Shown in pieces: positions 45,984 through 56,500 of a DNA stretch of 64,000 bases (positions are counted from its first letter, which is position 1; the number at the start of each line of letters is the position of its first letter). Location of the stretch: the NCBI RefSeq assembly GCF_900239935.1, contig NZ_LT965928.1:730945-794944 (forward strand), in the 5' to 3' direction. Origin of the DNA: Pseudoalteromonas carrageenovora IAM 12662 (GTDB lineage: Bacteria; Pseudomonadota; Gammaproteobacteria; Enterobacterales; Alteromonadaceae). A program made the position numbers and the translations under genes. A model generated the notes under the pieces. The model worked only from the letters and a program-made list of their open reading frames with translations, made no database searches and was not told where the DNA came from.

Positions 45984-47219
45984 TTAATTATATTGAAACA
46001 GGTTATCCCAGCGCTCATCCAAAATAGTTTTTGCTTGATCTAAATTTATTGCGCTATACACATCGTTAGTGCAGGTTACTAAACGCATCCGAGTGAGCTT
46101 TTCAAGCGCATCGCTAATTTCAAAGTCGAGCTCGCACTTATACTTTGTTTTAAACCACGCCTCTATTTGCTCATCAAGCATTTGTGCGCTTAAGCCACTT
46201 CCTGATTTCAGTAAAAACGTATAGGCCAGCAGGGCTTCTTTTATGTCTTCTTCTTCGGCGGCGTCTATAAGGGTATGAAAAACACCGGCGTTGTTATCGA
46301 GGTTTTTAAAGTAAAGATTATCGCTTAGCGCTTTCATAAATTTAATTTTACGGTTTTTAAATTTACTCCACTCTTTAAAAATAAAGCTGCCAAATACTCC
46401 CATGCCAATAGCAAAGGTAATAAAGTGTTGCTGAGTCATTTCTACGGCTTCACTTCTAAAGCCACCCCAAAAAGCAAACAAAGCAAATAATAATAAAATT
46501 GATGCGCCAAGCTTTGTAATTAAAACAACTGCACCGCCAATTAAAGCCGATGAGCCAATAATCACTTTATCAATAGGGCGCATACGTACTTCGCTATTAG
46601 GAAATAGCATTTCAAGGTCGGCTTTTGGGACATTTTGAAACAGCTTAACTATGGTCGAGCTTGGCTCAAACCCTAAAGGCGTTTTATTTTTAGCGTCAAA
46701 GTGGGCTTTATCTTTAAAACGAATAAACACTGCAACGCGGTCGTAATTAGTAAAGTGCAGGGGCTTTTTACGCAAGCCCCAAAAGCTGGTTATGGTTTCA
46801 GTGAGCTGTGATTCGCCACGGCGATAAAAAACCACTTCTTCAAAGTCGTCAAACTCTACCTCAAGGCGCACTTTAAAAAGTGATTCTTCGTTTAGTGCAT
46901 CTTGTAAATCTTGATTGGTTATTACTTCAAAGTTAGCGGCGTTGAGTACTTTGGCAAAATCGCGCGCAAACTCACGTTGGCACTGCGCTTTTTGATCATT
47001 AGAAACCGGCGCTAAAGAGCGTGTATCGCTATTAGGCTCAAAGGGGGCGTAGTTATTTTTAAGCGATTCAAGAGTTGCGTGGTAATCGTAATGGATAAGG
47101 CTTGCTAATAAATCACAAAATTGTTTAAACGACGTTTGCTCAGAGCTGTTATTTAACTCATCACTACACATATCAACAATATCTTGTTTTCGAAAGGGAA
47201 TAAAACGCGCACTTTGCAT
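45984..47219 (-). CDS. TMEM143/DUF3754-like membrane protein
   Basis: 411 residues. A long soluble N-terminal part (about 1-220) includes VEFDDFEEVVFYRRGESQ and YDRVAVFIRFKDKAHF. Two adjacent transmembrane helices (about 225-285) and a helical cytoplasmic C-terminus with a winged-helix-like end follow. This matches the DUF3754 group related to the human mitochondrial protein TMEM143. Molecular function is unknown. It is a single gene that starts far (138 bp) from the divergent membrane protein frame. Confidence 0.7.
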   Translation of the reverse strand: MQSARFIPFRKQDIVDMCSDELNNSSEQTSFKQFCDLLASLIHYDYHATLESLKNNYAPFEPNSDTRSLAPVSNDQKAQCQREFARDFAKVLNAANFEVITNQDLQDALNEESLFKVRLEVEFDDFEEVVFYRRGESQLTETITSFWGLRKKPLHFTNYDRVAVFIRFKDKAHFDAKNKTPLGFEPSSTIVKLFQNVPKADLEMLFPNSEVRMRPIDKVIIGSSALIGGAVVLITKLGASILLLFALFAFWGGFRSEAVEMTQQHFITFAIGMGVFGSFIFKEWSKFKNRKIKFMKALSDNLYFKNLDNNAGVFHTLIDAAEEEDIKEALLAYTFLLKSGSGLSAQMLDEQIEAWFKTKYKCELDFEISDALEKLTRMRLVTCTNDVYSAINLDQAKTILDERWDNLFQYN

Positions 47220-47396
47220 AAATTTTTAACTGCTTTGGTAGGTATTTAACTGCATTGGCACATAATAAAATATTCTTATGAATATTGCTAATTTGTTAAT
47301 AATAAATAAGTTACGCCAGTAGTAGTGAAATTTTCAGGCTGTATTAACCTAATTATGTGATGATTAAAGCATATATAAATTTACTAACGCCTTTAA

Positions 47397-47401
47397 AAGG
47401 A
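47397..47401 (+). promoter_or_regulatory. Shine-Dalgarno AAGGA fixing the VTT-protein start
   Basis: AAGGA with a 6-nt spacer precedes the ATG at 47408 and rules out the earlier GTG/ATG codons at 47357/47360, which lack one. Confidence 0.65.
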
Positions 47402-47407
47402 TTGCAC

Positions 47408-47992
47408 ATGGCCATTCAAAAAAAATTAAAAGAAAAAACACGTAAATTTATCGATTCTAAACACATGCTAACGGGTATTACTGTGGCGTCGTTTTTAGAG
47501 TCAACCATAGTGCCTATTCCGCTTGAAGCTGTGCTAGTACCCCTTATGCAGGCACGTCGTGAAAAGCTTTGGTTAATAGCCCTTATGGCGACCGTGGGCT
47601 GTATTATTGGTGCTTTGTTTGGTTATGCACTTGGCTATTATTTATTTGATGCTATTGGCGATTGGGTTATTAATACGTTTTCGAGCCCGGAGCAGTTTGA
47701 AAATGTTAAACAGCGAATGCAGGACCAAGGCTTTTGGTTTGTTATGACCCTTGGCATTGTGCCCATACCGTTTCAAATAGCGATGCTTGCTGCCGGCGCT
47801 ACAAAGTATTCAATTTGGTTATTTTTACTGGCTGCAGGCATTGCTCGTTCAATTAGATATTTTGGTTTGGCAATCATCGTTTATTACGCGGGTAATCAGG
47901 CAGAGCGAATTATCAGTAAACACAAAACAAAGGCAATGATTGCAATAACTATTTTAGTGTTAGGATTATGGGGACTCAGTACCGTAATTTAG
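47408..47992 (+). CDS. VTT (DedA/SNARE-associated) domain membrane protein, YqaA-like
   Basis: 194 residues. A basic N-terminus leads into a re-entrant/transmembrane segment (GITVASFLESTIVPIPLEAVLVPLM), GCIIGALFGYALGYYLFDAIG, then GFWFVMTLGIVPIPFQIAMLAAGATKY and a C-terminal helix. The paired ExxxxPxP/GxxPxP elements are typical of DedA-superfamily VTT domains. Members act in lipid-carrier flipping (undecaprenyl phosphate) or membrane homeostasis; the specific role here is unknown. Confidence 0.8.
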   Translation: MAIQKKLKEKTRKFIDSKHMLTGITVASFLESTIVPIPLEAVLVPLMQARREKLWLIALMATVGCIIGALFGYALGYYLFDAIGDWVINTFSSPEQFENVKQRMQDQGFWFVMTLGIVPIPFQIAMLAAGATKYSIWLFLLAAGIARSIRYFGLAIIVYYAGNQAERIISKHKTKAMIAITILVLGLWGLSTVI

Positions 47993-48085
47993 GCTCATTT
48001 ATATGTATTATCATGAGTTTTAAGCCCATGCGGGGTTTTATTATTATGCTATAGTTTTTTATTAAACAGATAAAAGCATAATAAT

Positions 48086-48994
48086 ATGATTGAAACAGTA
48101 AAGCTCACCGTTAAGCTTTCTAATTTTTATAAAATGAGCTGGGTAAATAAAGCGGTAAGTTTGGCTTTGCTGTTCTACATGATTATTTTTACGGTGTATG
48201 CTTTAAATACTTTCCCGCCTTTAAATATAGAAAATAACGTATATGGATTTACTACCGATTTTAGTAACTTAATTGTACTTATATTTTTATTTTGGATGGT
48301 TCAGTGCTCTGAGCTATCTAGGCAAGCATATGTGTTCTCCACTTTAGGTTTATTGCTTTGGACTATGGGCACCACTGCCGATGTACTTGATGAGTTAGTT
48401 GTTCAGCCTTTTTGGGTTAGTGTTTATTTTGAAGATTTATGCAGAACATCGGGTATGCTATTCACCTCTTATGGTTTATTTAAAACAATGCGTTTTGTGC
48501 AAAGTATTCATAACCGATTAGCGTGTGAGCTAATTATTGATGATTTAACTAAGGTACATAACAGGCGTTACTTTTACCGACATGTTAGAAGTGCAGAGGT
48601 AACACCTTACGTCATTTTAATTATTGATATAGACCACTTTAAGTCTATTAATGATGAGTTTGGCCATGATGTGGGCGATATGATTCTTCAGCAGTTAGCA
48701 ACTACATACAATAATGCATTTGAAGGAAGCGCGCAGTTTGCTCGCTTAGGCGGTGAGGAATTTGGAGGTTATTTACCAACAAGTAAGATGCTGCAAGTTA
48801 GTGATTTTTGTCAGCATTTAATAGACCTTGCACACAGCATTAATGTTAAAAATGTTCGCCACTTAACAGTAAGTATTGGCGTAGCAAAACAAACTCCTAA
48901 CGAGCCCCTTGATAAAGTAATGAAACGTGCCGATCAAGCTCTATATGTAGCTAAACAAACAGGTCGAGACCGTTTTGAAATTGCATCTAACTGA
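48086..48994 (+). CDS. Membrane-anchored diguanylate cyclase (GGEEF)
   Basis: 302 residues. About four transmembrane helices (20-135) without a large periplasmic domain, then a GGDEF domain (about 145-300) with DDLTKVHNRRYFYRH and the active site RLGGEEFGGYLP. The residues before GGEEF read EGSAQFA, so the RxxD inhibitory site is absent. The enzyme should make c-di-GMP without classical product inhibition. It is a single gene. Confidence 0.9.
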   Translation: MIETVKLTVKLSNFYKMSWVNKAVSLALLFYMIIFTVYALNTFPPLNIENNVYGFTTDFSNLIVLIFLFWMVQCSELSRQAYVFSTLGLLLWTMGTTADVLDELVVQPFWVSVYFEDLCRTSGMLFTSYGLFKTMRFVQSIHNRLACELIIDDLTKVHNRRYFYRHVRSAEVTPYVILIIDIDHFKSINDEFGHDVGDMILQQLATTYNNAFEGSAQFARLGGEEFGGYLPTSKMLQVSDFCQHLIDLAHSINVKNVRHLTVSIGVAKQTPNEPLDKVMKRADQALYVAKQTGRDRFEIASN

Positions 48995-49153
48995 TTTTTA
49001 CAATGTAAAAAAACGTCCTTATTATTTGCACATTTGCTACACTTTTTAACGATTACGTAAGGAAATGTCAGTGAGGGTAATACTTTGTAAACCATGAAAT
49101 TTTAATGCTGCAATAGAGTCATAATAGTGATTTTAATAATAAGGAATAACTTA

Positions 49154-50515
49154 ATGACTCACACTCTACTTAAAGCTGCTTTACCAATAAGTTTAATATC
49201 TATTTTAGCTGGCTGTGGCGGTAGCGATAGCTCAAGCTCAACCGGTTATATTCAACTTTATAATGGCTCATACAACAGCCCTTACACACGTTTGTTTGTT
49301 GAAGAAACAGAACGTTCTGGCACCGACTTTGCCGATGTAACTACACGGCATAACTACAGCACTGGTACTTACGATGTAAGCTTTGAATACCTAGATGCAA
49401 ACGACAGCTACATTACTATTAGCGAACAAGAAGTATCAATTAAAGGCGATAAAACGCAGTTAGTAATAATGAGCGGCAATTTTGACGAGCCTACATTTAC
49501 AGAGTTAAGCGTGCCAACAACAAGTGATACCGGTGAATTTAACTTAGATTTTTACAACATCGCAGGTGAAGACAATAGCTACGATGTTTACCTTGCAACT
49601 GATGATGGCGTATTTGAAAGCGCAAATCTTTTTTCATCAGAGCAATATTTAAGTGAGTTAGACTTACAAAGCTTAGATGAAGGTTACTACACAATTTATA
49701 TTACTAAAGCGGGAAGCACTGATGTTATTTACGAATCATCGTCAGTGTACTTTTATGATGAAGCAAGCTACGTAGCAATGATCCGCCCAAGCTATGCAAC
49801 CGAAGACGGTGGTATTACTTTAGATGTAGTAACTGATAATAACTACGTGACTGAGCTTAAGCACCAATCAGCTTTAGGGCAGTTACGTTTTATAAATACA
49901 GTTGACGATTACTCGCCAGTGAGTTTTACAACAACCCGCGGTACTACTGAAAACACAACAGATACAGTAGCAAGCGATACCTACACAAATTACATTGAGC
50001 TTTCACCTAATAGTTACAGCATTGCTATGTACGATGAAGAAGGCACTAAACTTGCCGATAACTTTTTAATGACGCTTGAGCGTGAGCAAAGTGCTGTTGG
50101 TATTTTTTATAACGATGCAGATAATGGCCTTCGTATGATGAGCGTTGAAGAAAACCTAACGCCAAGTAGCTACAGCCATACCGTATCGGTAGTTAACTTA
50201 ATCGAAAGTTACGCCGGACAAACAGTATCAGACATTGACGTTTACTTTACCCTTGATGGCGAAACAGTAGACGACACGAGTAATGTTGTAGATGGCCTAG
50301 ATAAATACGACCAAGAAGAGCAAGTTGTTGATAATGAAGTTTACACTGTTTACGCCGTATACGAAGATAATGGCCAGCAAATTGTACTTATTCAGCAAAG
50401 CGATATGGACTTTACTCAAGAGGGTAACTACATATTAATTTTAGAGCATGATGAAACAAGTGCATCAGGCTACAAAATGACACTTAACCTTACCGTTACT
50501 GATAGCGTTGAGTAA
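49154..50515 (+). CDS. DUF4397-like repeat lipoprotein
   Basis: 453 residues from the ATG with AAGGA 8 nt ahead; the frame opens nine codons earlier with a GTG. Lipobox LAGC (lipidated Cys about 21), a Ser-rich linker, then beta-strand repeats of DUF4397 type: GYIQLYNGSYNSPYTRLFVEE, FNLDFYNIAGEDNSYDVYLAT, GQLRFINTVDDYSP and HTVSVVNLIESYAG each begin a similar unit, so about four repeats. The composition is very acidic (Asp/Glu) with many Tyr, as in secreted marine proteins. Likely outer-membrane surface or periplasmic; the role is unknown. Confidence 0.72.
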   Translation: MTHTLLKAALPISLISILAGCGGSDSSSSTGYIQLYNGSYNSPYTRLFVEETERSGTDFADVTTRHNYSTGTYDVSFEYLDANDSYITISEQEVSIKGDKTQLVIMSGNFDEPTFTELSVPTTSDTGEFNLDFYNIAGEDNSYDVYLATDDGVFESANLFSSEQYLSELDLQSLDEGYYTIYITKAGSTDVIYESSSVYFYDEASYVAMIRPSYATEDGGITLDVVTDNNYVTELKHQSALGQLRFINTVDDYSPVSFTTTRGTTENTTDTVASDTYTNYIELSPNSYSIAMYDEEGTKLADNFLMTLEREQSAVGIFYNDADNGLRMMSVEENLTPSSYSHTVSVVNLIESYAGQTVSDIDVYFTLDGETVDDTSNVVDGLDKYDQEEQVVDNEVYTVYAVYEDNGQQIVLIQQSDMDFTQEGNYILILEHDETSASGYKMTLNLTVTDSVE

Positions 50516-50539
50516 TTAATTTAAGTTTTAAGTAGTGTT

Positions 50540-50572
50540 AAAGCCTAAACATATAATGTGTTTAGGCTTTTT
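50540..50572 (+). terminator. Intrinsic terminator of the DUF4397-like lipoprotein gene
   Basis: 12-bp stem AAAGCCTAAACA/TGTTTAGGCTTT with a 7-nt loop and a T tract. Confidence 0.92.
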
Positions 50573-50643
50573 TATTGAACAAAATTTACTTGTTAATTAG
50601 TAATTAGGTACACTCATAGCATAATAAATAATAAGAGCATGCC

Positions 50644-53286
50644 ATGGATGATTTAGTTGGGTTAGCAGTTATAGCAATGCTAGTTATTGCTGCAGGGGCT
50701 TTGTGTGGGTTAATTGCATTAATACAATTAAACGGATTAAAGCAAGAAATTGCAGTATTGAGAGCTAAAGTAACGAAATTACAAGCCTCTAAAGTAGTGC
50801 CATTTAATAATGTGCAGGGTGAAGTAAAAGACCCTGATCCTGAACCTCAGGCCATGGCTATAAACACTGAGCCAACTTTAGCTATCCAAAGTGCACCCAT
50901 TGGCGCGGTAAAACAAAAGCCGGCAGCGCCTAAAAAAGCTAAACCAGCCACGCCTTCATTTATTACCACATTGTTTGAAAAATTACGCACTGGGTTTGAG
51001 CAAAACTGGATGACCTGGATAGGCGCAATAGCGCTTGCTTTCGGCGGTATATTTTTAGCTAAGTACAGTTTAGAAGCCGGGCTTTTATCACCCCTAACGA
51101 GGCTTAGTTTAGGTGGCGTATTTGGGCTGAGCTTAATTGCAGTGGCAAGTTACTTACATTACAAACGTATTATTTTTGAAGGCTTTAATAACTATATACC
51201 GGCAGCGCTTGCCAGCGGCGGTTTTATTACATGCTTTGCATTAACACTTTTAGCTTATAGCTCCTACAGCATGATAAGCCCAACAGCTGCATTTATTGTA
51301 CTTGCAATCATTGCTATAAGTGCCAGTGCTATGGCGCTTAAGCTAGGACCTTTGCTAGCTGTACTGGGTATAATTGGCGCATACAGTGTGCCTATTTGGG
51401 TTAATACCGGCAGTAATAATTTATTAGCGTTATTTATGTATGTGGGCTTTGTTAGTTTGTCGGCATCATTGGTTGCACAAAAAGTACAGCGCGCTTGGCT
51501 TTGGTACTTATTATGGGCAGGGCACATAGGCTGGTATTTAGTCGGATTTTTAATTACACAGTTAAAAAGCAATACACCATGGTTATTTGCAACCTTTGCA
51601 TTACTTAGTATTGTTGGCTTGATTGCTTTGCCGCGTTTAGGCTTAAAATTAAAAAGCATTGAACATCGCCCGCACTCTTTAAAGCGCCTTGTAAAAGTAT
51701 TACCCGATCACCTCTTATTACTCGCCTTTATAGTCCCGTTAATTTTTACCATGTCGATTAGTTATTACACTTTACAGTGGCAAGCTATCGGTGTGTTGAG
51801 CATTGGATTGTTATTATTGTTAGTACTTAAAAATAGTCGCTGGGATTTATGGCAAGGGCTATCGCTGGTTATCGCTATTTTAATGATTATAAGCGCAGAG
51901 CAAATGAATTCTTTATCAGCTTTTTTTGATGATGGATTATTTATATTTAAAAGCGAATACGGCTTAGGTTTATTGCTTGGTTTTGGCTTTATGGCGTACG
52001 GGCTTTATTTTGGTAAAAAATATATTAAACGTTTAGCGTTTCATATTAGTGCAGCGTTTAGCGTTTTTGTGATGATAGGTACGTTATATTCGCTTATTCC
52101 AAATAGCGCATTAAGTACTGCTTATCCTCTTTGGGCTTTTGTATTATTTGTTGTAGCGGCTATTTTAATTAAATGTGCGCAGCATAATACAACGCTATTT
52201 CAACGCTTTACCTATTGGGTAGGGGCAAATGCTAATATTACTTTAGCAATCACCATGCTATTAAGCGACAGCGGTTTAACCATTGCATTAGCTATTCAAG
52301 TGCTGTTAATTAGTGTGCTTATAAAACGTTTTAATGTGCCTATGCCGCATTGGCCAATTAAAGCGTTAGTGGCTGCTTTATTACTGCGCTTAACGCTTGC
52401 GCCATGGACACCAAGTTACGACGCTCTCACATTATTTGGCTTGCACTGGAGCATTATTGTTTATCCGCTGTGTACTGCATTATTTTTTGCTGCGGCTAAA
52501 TGCTATAAATCATCGCAATTAAAAGTATGGTTAGAAGGGGCCGCTCTTCATTGTTTAGCGCTATTTATTACTACAGAAACAAGTTATCAGCTTGTTGGGC
52601 ATTATCCACAGTTTGACTCGCTTAGTTTTTATGAGCAAATATTGCTTACATGTAACTGGCTTGCTCTGGGCTGCGTTTATTTACATCGCGCACGTATAGC
52701 AGGGAGCTTAACTAAGCTTTATCAAATTGCAGGGGGGGTATTAGCTGGCGGAGCTGGCTTTATTTCAGTTAAAACACTACTCGATGACAACCCGTTATTA
52801 AGCTCTATTTATATTGGCGAGCTCCCTGTATTTAACTGGCTATTTTTGCTTTGGTTAGTACCTGCAGGCTTAACGATTTGGTTATATTCACTTATTAAAC
52901 CAATAAACGCTAAGGTAGCGCCGTTTGTACTTGGAGTTGCAGGTTTACTTGGCTTAATCGCTATTAACAGTTTTATTCGCCAATACTGGCAAGGGCCTTA
53001 TATTTACCTATCAAAAGGGGCAAGTAACGCAGAGCTGTATAGCTATTCTATTATTTGGCTAATACTAGGCGCCGGTACAGTTATATTAGGGCACCTTAAA
53101 AACCAGTTACTCATTCAAAAAATAGGCTTAGGGTTACTCGCTGCGGTTATTGTAAAAGTGTTTTTAATTGATATGGCTAATTTAACGGGGCTGTTAAAAG
53201 CGCTTTCGTTTATTGGCTTAGGGCTCTCATTGGTGGGTTTAAGTTGGTTATTTCAAAAGCTTAGAAGCCGCTCAAAAGTTATATAA
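50644..53286 (+). CDS. DUF2339 large polytopic membrane protein
   Basis: 880 residues. One N-terminal helix (about 5-28) and a coiled-coil/proline-rich cytoplasmic stretch (about 30-105), then about 24 transmembrane helices to the end. WMTWIGAIALAFGGIFLAKYS and LSLGGVFGLSLIAVASYLHYKR are the DUF2339 signature. The family is widespread and uncharacterised; the architecture suggests a transporter or a cell-envelope enzyme. It is a single gene with its own terminator. Confidence 0.85.
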   Translation: MDDLVGLAVIAMLVIAAGALCGLIALIQLNGLKQEIAVLRAKVTKLQASKVVPFNNVQGEVKDPDPEPQAMAINTEPTLAIQSAPIGAVKQKPAAPKKAKPATPSFITTLFEKLRTGFEQNWMTWIGAIALAFGGIFLAKYSLEAGLLSPLTRLSLGGVFGLSLIAVASYLHYKRIIFEGFNNYIPAALASGGFITCFALTLLAYSSYSMISPTAAFIVLAIIAISASAMALKLGPLLAVLGIIGAYSVPIWVNTGSNNLLALFMYVGFVSLSASLVAQKVQRAWLWYLLWAGHIGWYLVGFLITQLKSNTPWLFATFALLSIVGLIALPRLGLKLKSIEHRPHSLKRLVKVLPDHLLLLAFIVPLIFTMSISYYTLQWQAIGVLSIGLLLLLVLKNSRWDLWQGLSLVIAILMIISAEQMNSLSAFFDDGLFIFKSEYGLGLLLGFGFMAYGLYFGKKYIKRLAFHISAAFSVFVMIGTLYSLIPNSALSTAYPLWAFVLFVVAAILIKCAQHNTTLFQRFTYWVGANANITLAITMLLSDSGLTIALAIQVLLISVLIKRFNVPMPHWPIKALVAALLLRLTLAPWTPSYDALTLFGLHWSIIVYPLCTALFFAAAKCYKSSQLKVWLEGAALHCLALFITTETSYQLVGHYPQFDSLSFYEQILLTCNWLALGCVYLHRARIAGSLTKLYQIAGGVLAGGAGFISVKTLLDDNPLLSSIYIGELPVFNWLFLLWLVPAGLTIWLYSLIKPINAKVAPFVLGVAGLLGLIAINSFIRQYWQGPYIYLSKGASNAELYSYSIIWLILGAGTVILGHLKNQLLIQKIGLGLLAAVIVKVFLIDMANLTGLLKALSFIGLGLSLVGLSWLFQKLRSRSKVI

Positions 53287-53305
53287 TACTGATATTTTAT
53301 AAAGC

Positions 53306-53334
53306 AAAGCCCAGTAAATATACTGGGCTTTTTG
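53306..53334 (+). terminator. Intrinsic terminator of the DUF2339 gene
   Basis: 11-bp stem AAAGCCCAGTA/TACTGGGCTTT with a 4-nt loop and a T tract. Confidence 0.92.
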
Positions 53335-53361
53335 CTTACTTAGCTTAGCAAAAGCTAAGTA

Positions 53362-53523
53362 ATACCAATCCGCAATAATACTTAATCATTTTCAGGGGCT
53401 AAACGTGTCGCTATCTGCGTTAAAAAATTCTCATTTAGAACAACTAAATAGCGAATTTTTTGCCTTGCTATCAACACGTTTATCCGCCCTCAAAATAGAT
53501 CACTTAATTATGCGGATTGGTAT
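53362..53523. repeat. 162-bp interspersed repeat with perfect 12-bp terminal inverted repeats, copy B (MITE-like)
   Basis: It starts ATACCAATCCGC and ends GCGGATTGGTAT, perfect inverted repeats. It is the same length and nearly the same sequence as copy A (34864-35025) and lies between converging genes, past the DUF2339 terminator. No open frame is present. The perfect ends suggest it is the younger or better-preserved copy. Confidence 0.88.
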
Positions 53524-53534
53524 AACTAATAAAA

Positions 53535-56500
53535 TTAAGTACTGTGATTAAGCAGTGCTTTTAGCTTACCAGGCTTAATGGGTTTGCTTAAATAATGAAT
53601 ATTAGCTGCTTTGGTTTCTTGTTTTAGCTCGGTGTCGCGCACTGCGGTAATTAAAATAGCCGGAATATCGCCTTGCCATATCTCTCTGAGCGTTTTAATT
53701 AAAGTGATGCCATCGCACTCATTGCCTAATTGATAATCCATTAAAATTACATCTGGCGCTTTATTTTGTTTTGCATGCTCAAGCACCTTGTCGACATCGT
53801 CAAATAAGGTGTAATTGGCTTGCCACTTTTTAAGTAAGCTGGCCATAGCTGCTAGATTTTCTGGGTCGTCGTCAACAGCCACTATATTAATAGCCGCGCG
53901 GTTTTCTATTAAGCTGCTAGCGGCTGGTTTTTGTTGTACAAATTGCCCATCGCCGTAGGGTACTTCAATACTAAAGCGGCTGCCTTTACCTGGCTCTGAG
54001 TGCACATCAAGTTCTAAGCTTAATAAATCGGCCATACGTTTTACAACGCCAAGCCCGAGGCCTACACCTTTGTTGTCACCGGCTTCTATGCGGTAAAAGT
54101 CGTTAAATATTTTAGCTTGTTCTACTTCGCTAATACCAGGGCCTGTATCCCATACTTCTATTCGTAAATTGTGTTTACGGTTTCTACAGGCAATAAGTAC
54201 TCGGCCTTTGTCGGTATATTTAACAGCGTTCGATACTAAGTTTTGAATAATACGACGTAGATAGGTTATATCGCTGTGCACTATTTGCTGATTTGAGCGC
54301 ACGCTAAGTTTAAGGCCTTTATCGCTTGATAAAATAGCGTACTCACTTTGCAGTGGCGCTAAAATATCATCAATAGAAAAATGGCGTGGGGTAGGGGTCA
54401 TGGCGCCTTGTTCTAGCTTGGCAATTTCTAATAATGCCGACATTAAATGCACCGTAGAATCTAGGCTATCGCCAAGCTTATCAAAGCTATTTTGATTAGT
54501 TTTATCGAGCTGTTTTTCATCAATAGCGGCAAGGTATAATCGTGCTGCATTAAGTGGCTGCAAAATATCGTGGCTCGCGAGCGTTAAAAACCGCGTTTTA
54601 CTGTCGTTGGCCTGCTCTGCTTCGCGCTTGGCTAAAGTAAGTGCTTGCTCTGTTTGTACGCGGCTATCTATTTGTGCTTGTAAGTCTTTATTAATGGTTT
54701 GTACTTCTTGTGTTCGCGCTTCTATGCGGTTTTCAAGATCCATGTTTATTTCTTCAAGGGCATTTTGCGTACTAATGTGATTAGTAATATCCGAAAAGCT
54801 CGTTACAAAGCCGCCATCAGGTAGTGGGTTACCAATCATTTCGTATACTTGGCCATTGCGGCGATGGCGTATAAAGTGATGAGAGCTGCCATTTTTTAAA
54901 TGTTGAACACGTTTTTCTACTTGGCGGTCTATTTCGCCGGGGCCACATTCACCGCGCTCTGCGTTGTATCTAATAATGTCTTGTATGGGTTGGCCTACTT
55001 CTAAAAAGCCCTCGGGGTAGCCAAACATTTCGCCGTAGCGTTTATTCCATGCAACTAGGTTTAGATCTTTATCGACAACCGAAATACCGTGGCTTAAATT
55101 TTCGAGCGAGGTATACAATAAATTTTGGTTAAATTGAAGGGCTTGTGTGGTTTCGTCAAAAAAGTTGACTACTTCTTCAAAGGCCATGCGTTTACCCGAT
55201 GACACTGTATGAATAAGTGCTTGAGCAGAAGATGCACCTAATACACCGGTTAGTGCGCGCTCGCAGTAAGCTATAAATTCAGGCTCAGGGTGTCCGCTGT
55301 TGTCATTTAAATGATGCGCTAGCGCATAATGAGCTAAAACTTGCTGGCTGCGCTGAATACCTAAAAAGGTTTGCAAAAGTATTTTAAAATCGTAAACCGT
55401 GGCTTTAACGTTTTTGTTTAAGCGGCGAGATAAAATAGCCTGATCTTTAGGATTAACAAATGCAGCTGCTTGAATTTTATCAATTAAGCGCTCCTCTGCT
55501 CCTAACGAAAAGCTAATGTAACAACCAATATTGGCAAACAGCGCAATTAAAGTACCTCGAGTAATAAGCGTTTGTTGCAGCTCGCTATCAATCACTGCGC
55601 CAGCATCAAGTATTGGCATCATTAAAAATAATATCCAACAAATAAAGCCCGCCACTAAGCCTGCATATACGCCATAAGCATGGCCTTTTCGCCAATATAA
55701 ACCACCGACTATTGAGGGTAATAATTGTGTAACCAACGAAAATGCAACTAAGCCCATACTGGCCAGCGCACTACTGTGGCCAAACCATTGCTGATAAAAA
55801 TAGGCCAAAATTAATATGCCAGCAATAGTAAAACGCCTAACAAGTAATATGCGCGATTTATAGCTACTGGTAATTAAATTACGTTTAAATTTACGACGTA
55901 GCATTAGGGGTAATACTACATCGTTTGAGATCATAGTACTTAGCGTAAGTGTTGCAACGACTATCATTGCGGTTGCAGCGCTCAACCCGCCTATAAATAC
56001 AAAGGTGGTTAAAAATGCTTGGTCATGAATTAACGGAAGTGCTAATACAAAGCTGTCGGGGGAGAAACCTGAGCCAATATCGGGATGAATAGCAGCGGTG
56101 GCAATGGGTAAAATCATCGCGGCGGTAAGCAGTAAATAAAGCGGAAACGCCCAGCGTGCAGTAAATAAATGGCGCTTGTCTTGGTTGTCGACCACGGTTA
56201 CATGAAATTGACGCGGTAAACATATAATTGCCGCAGCAGCCATGAGCGATTGGCCAATAAAGTTAAAACTAAAAAAGTTAAAATCGGCCCAGTGCTGCCA
56301 AATAGACTCGCTTACTTTATTCGAGGTTGCGACAGGCATATTAAAAAGGGTGTAAACAGCAAGCCCTGCTACTGCAACAAGTGCAATAAGTTTTATCATC
56401 GACTCAAATGCTACAGCAAGCATTAAACCAGAGCGGTACTCTGTTACATCCACTTTGCGCGTACCAAAAAATATTGCAAACATTGCCATAATTAATGTGG

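Noticed and set aside
53337..53361. Hairpin ACTTAGC...GCTAAGT just before the 53362 repeat as a second terminator
   Set aside because: No T-tract follows, and a complete terminator already lies at 53306-53334.
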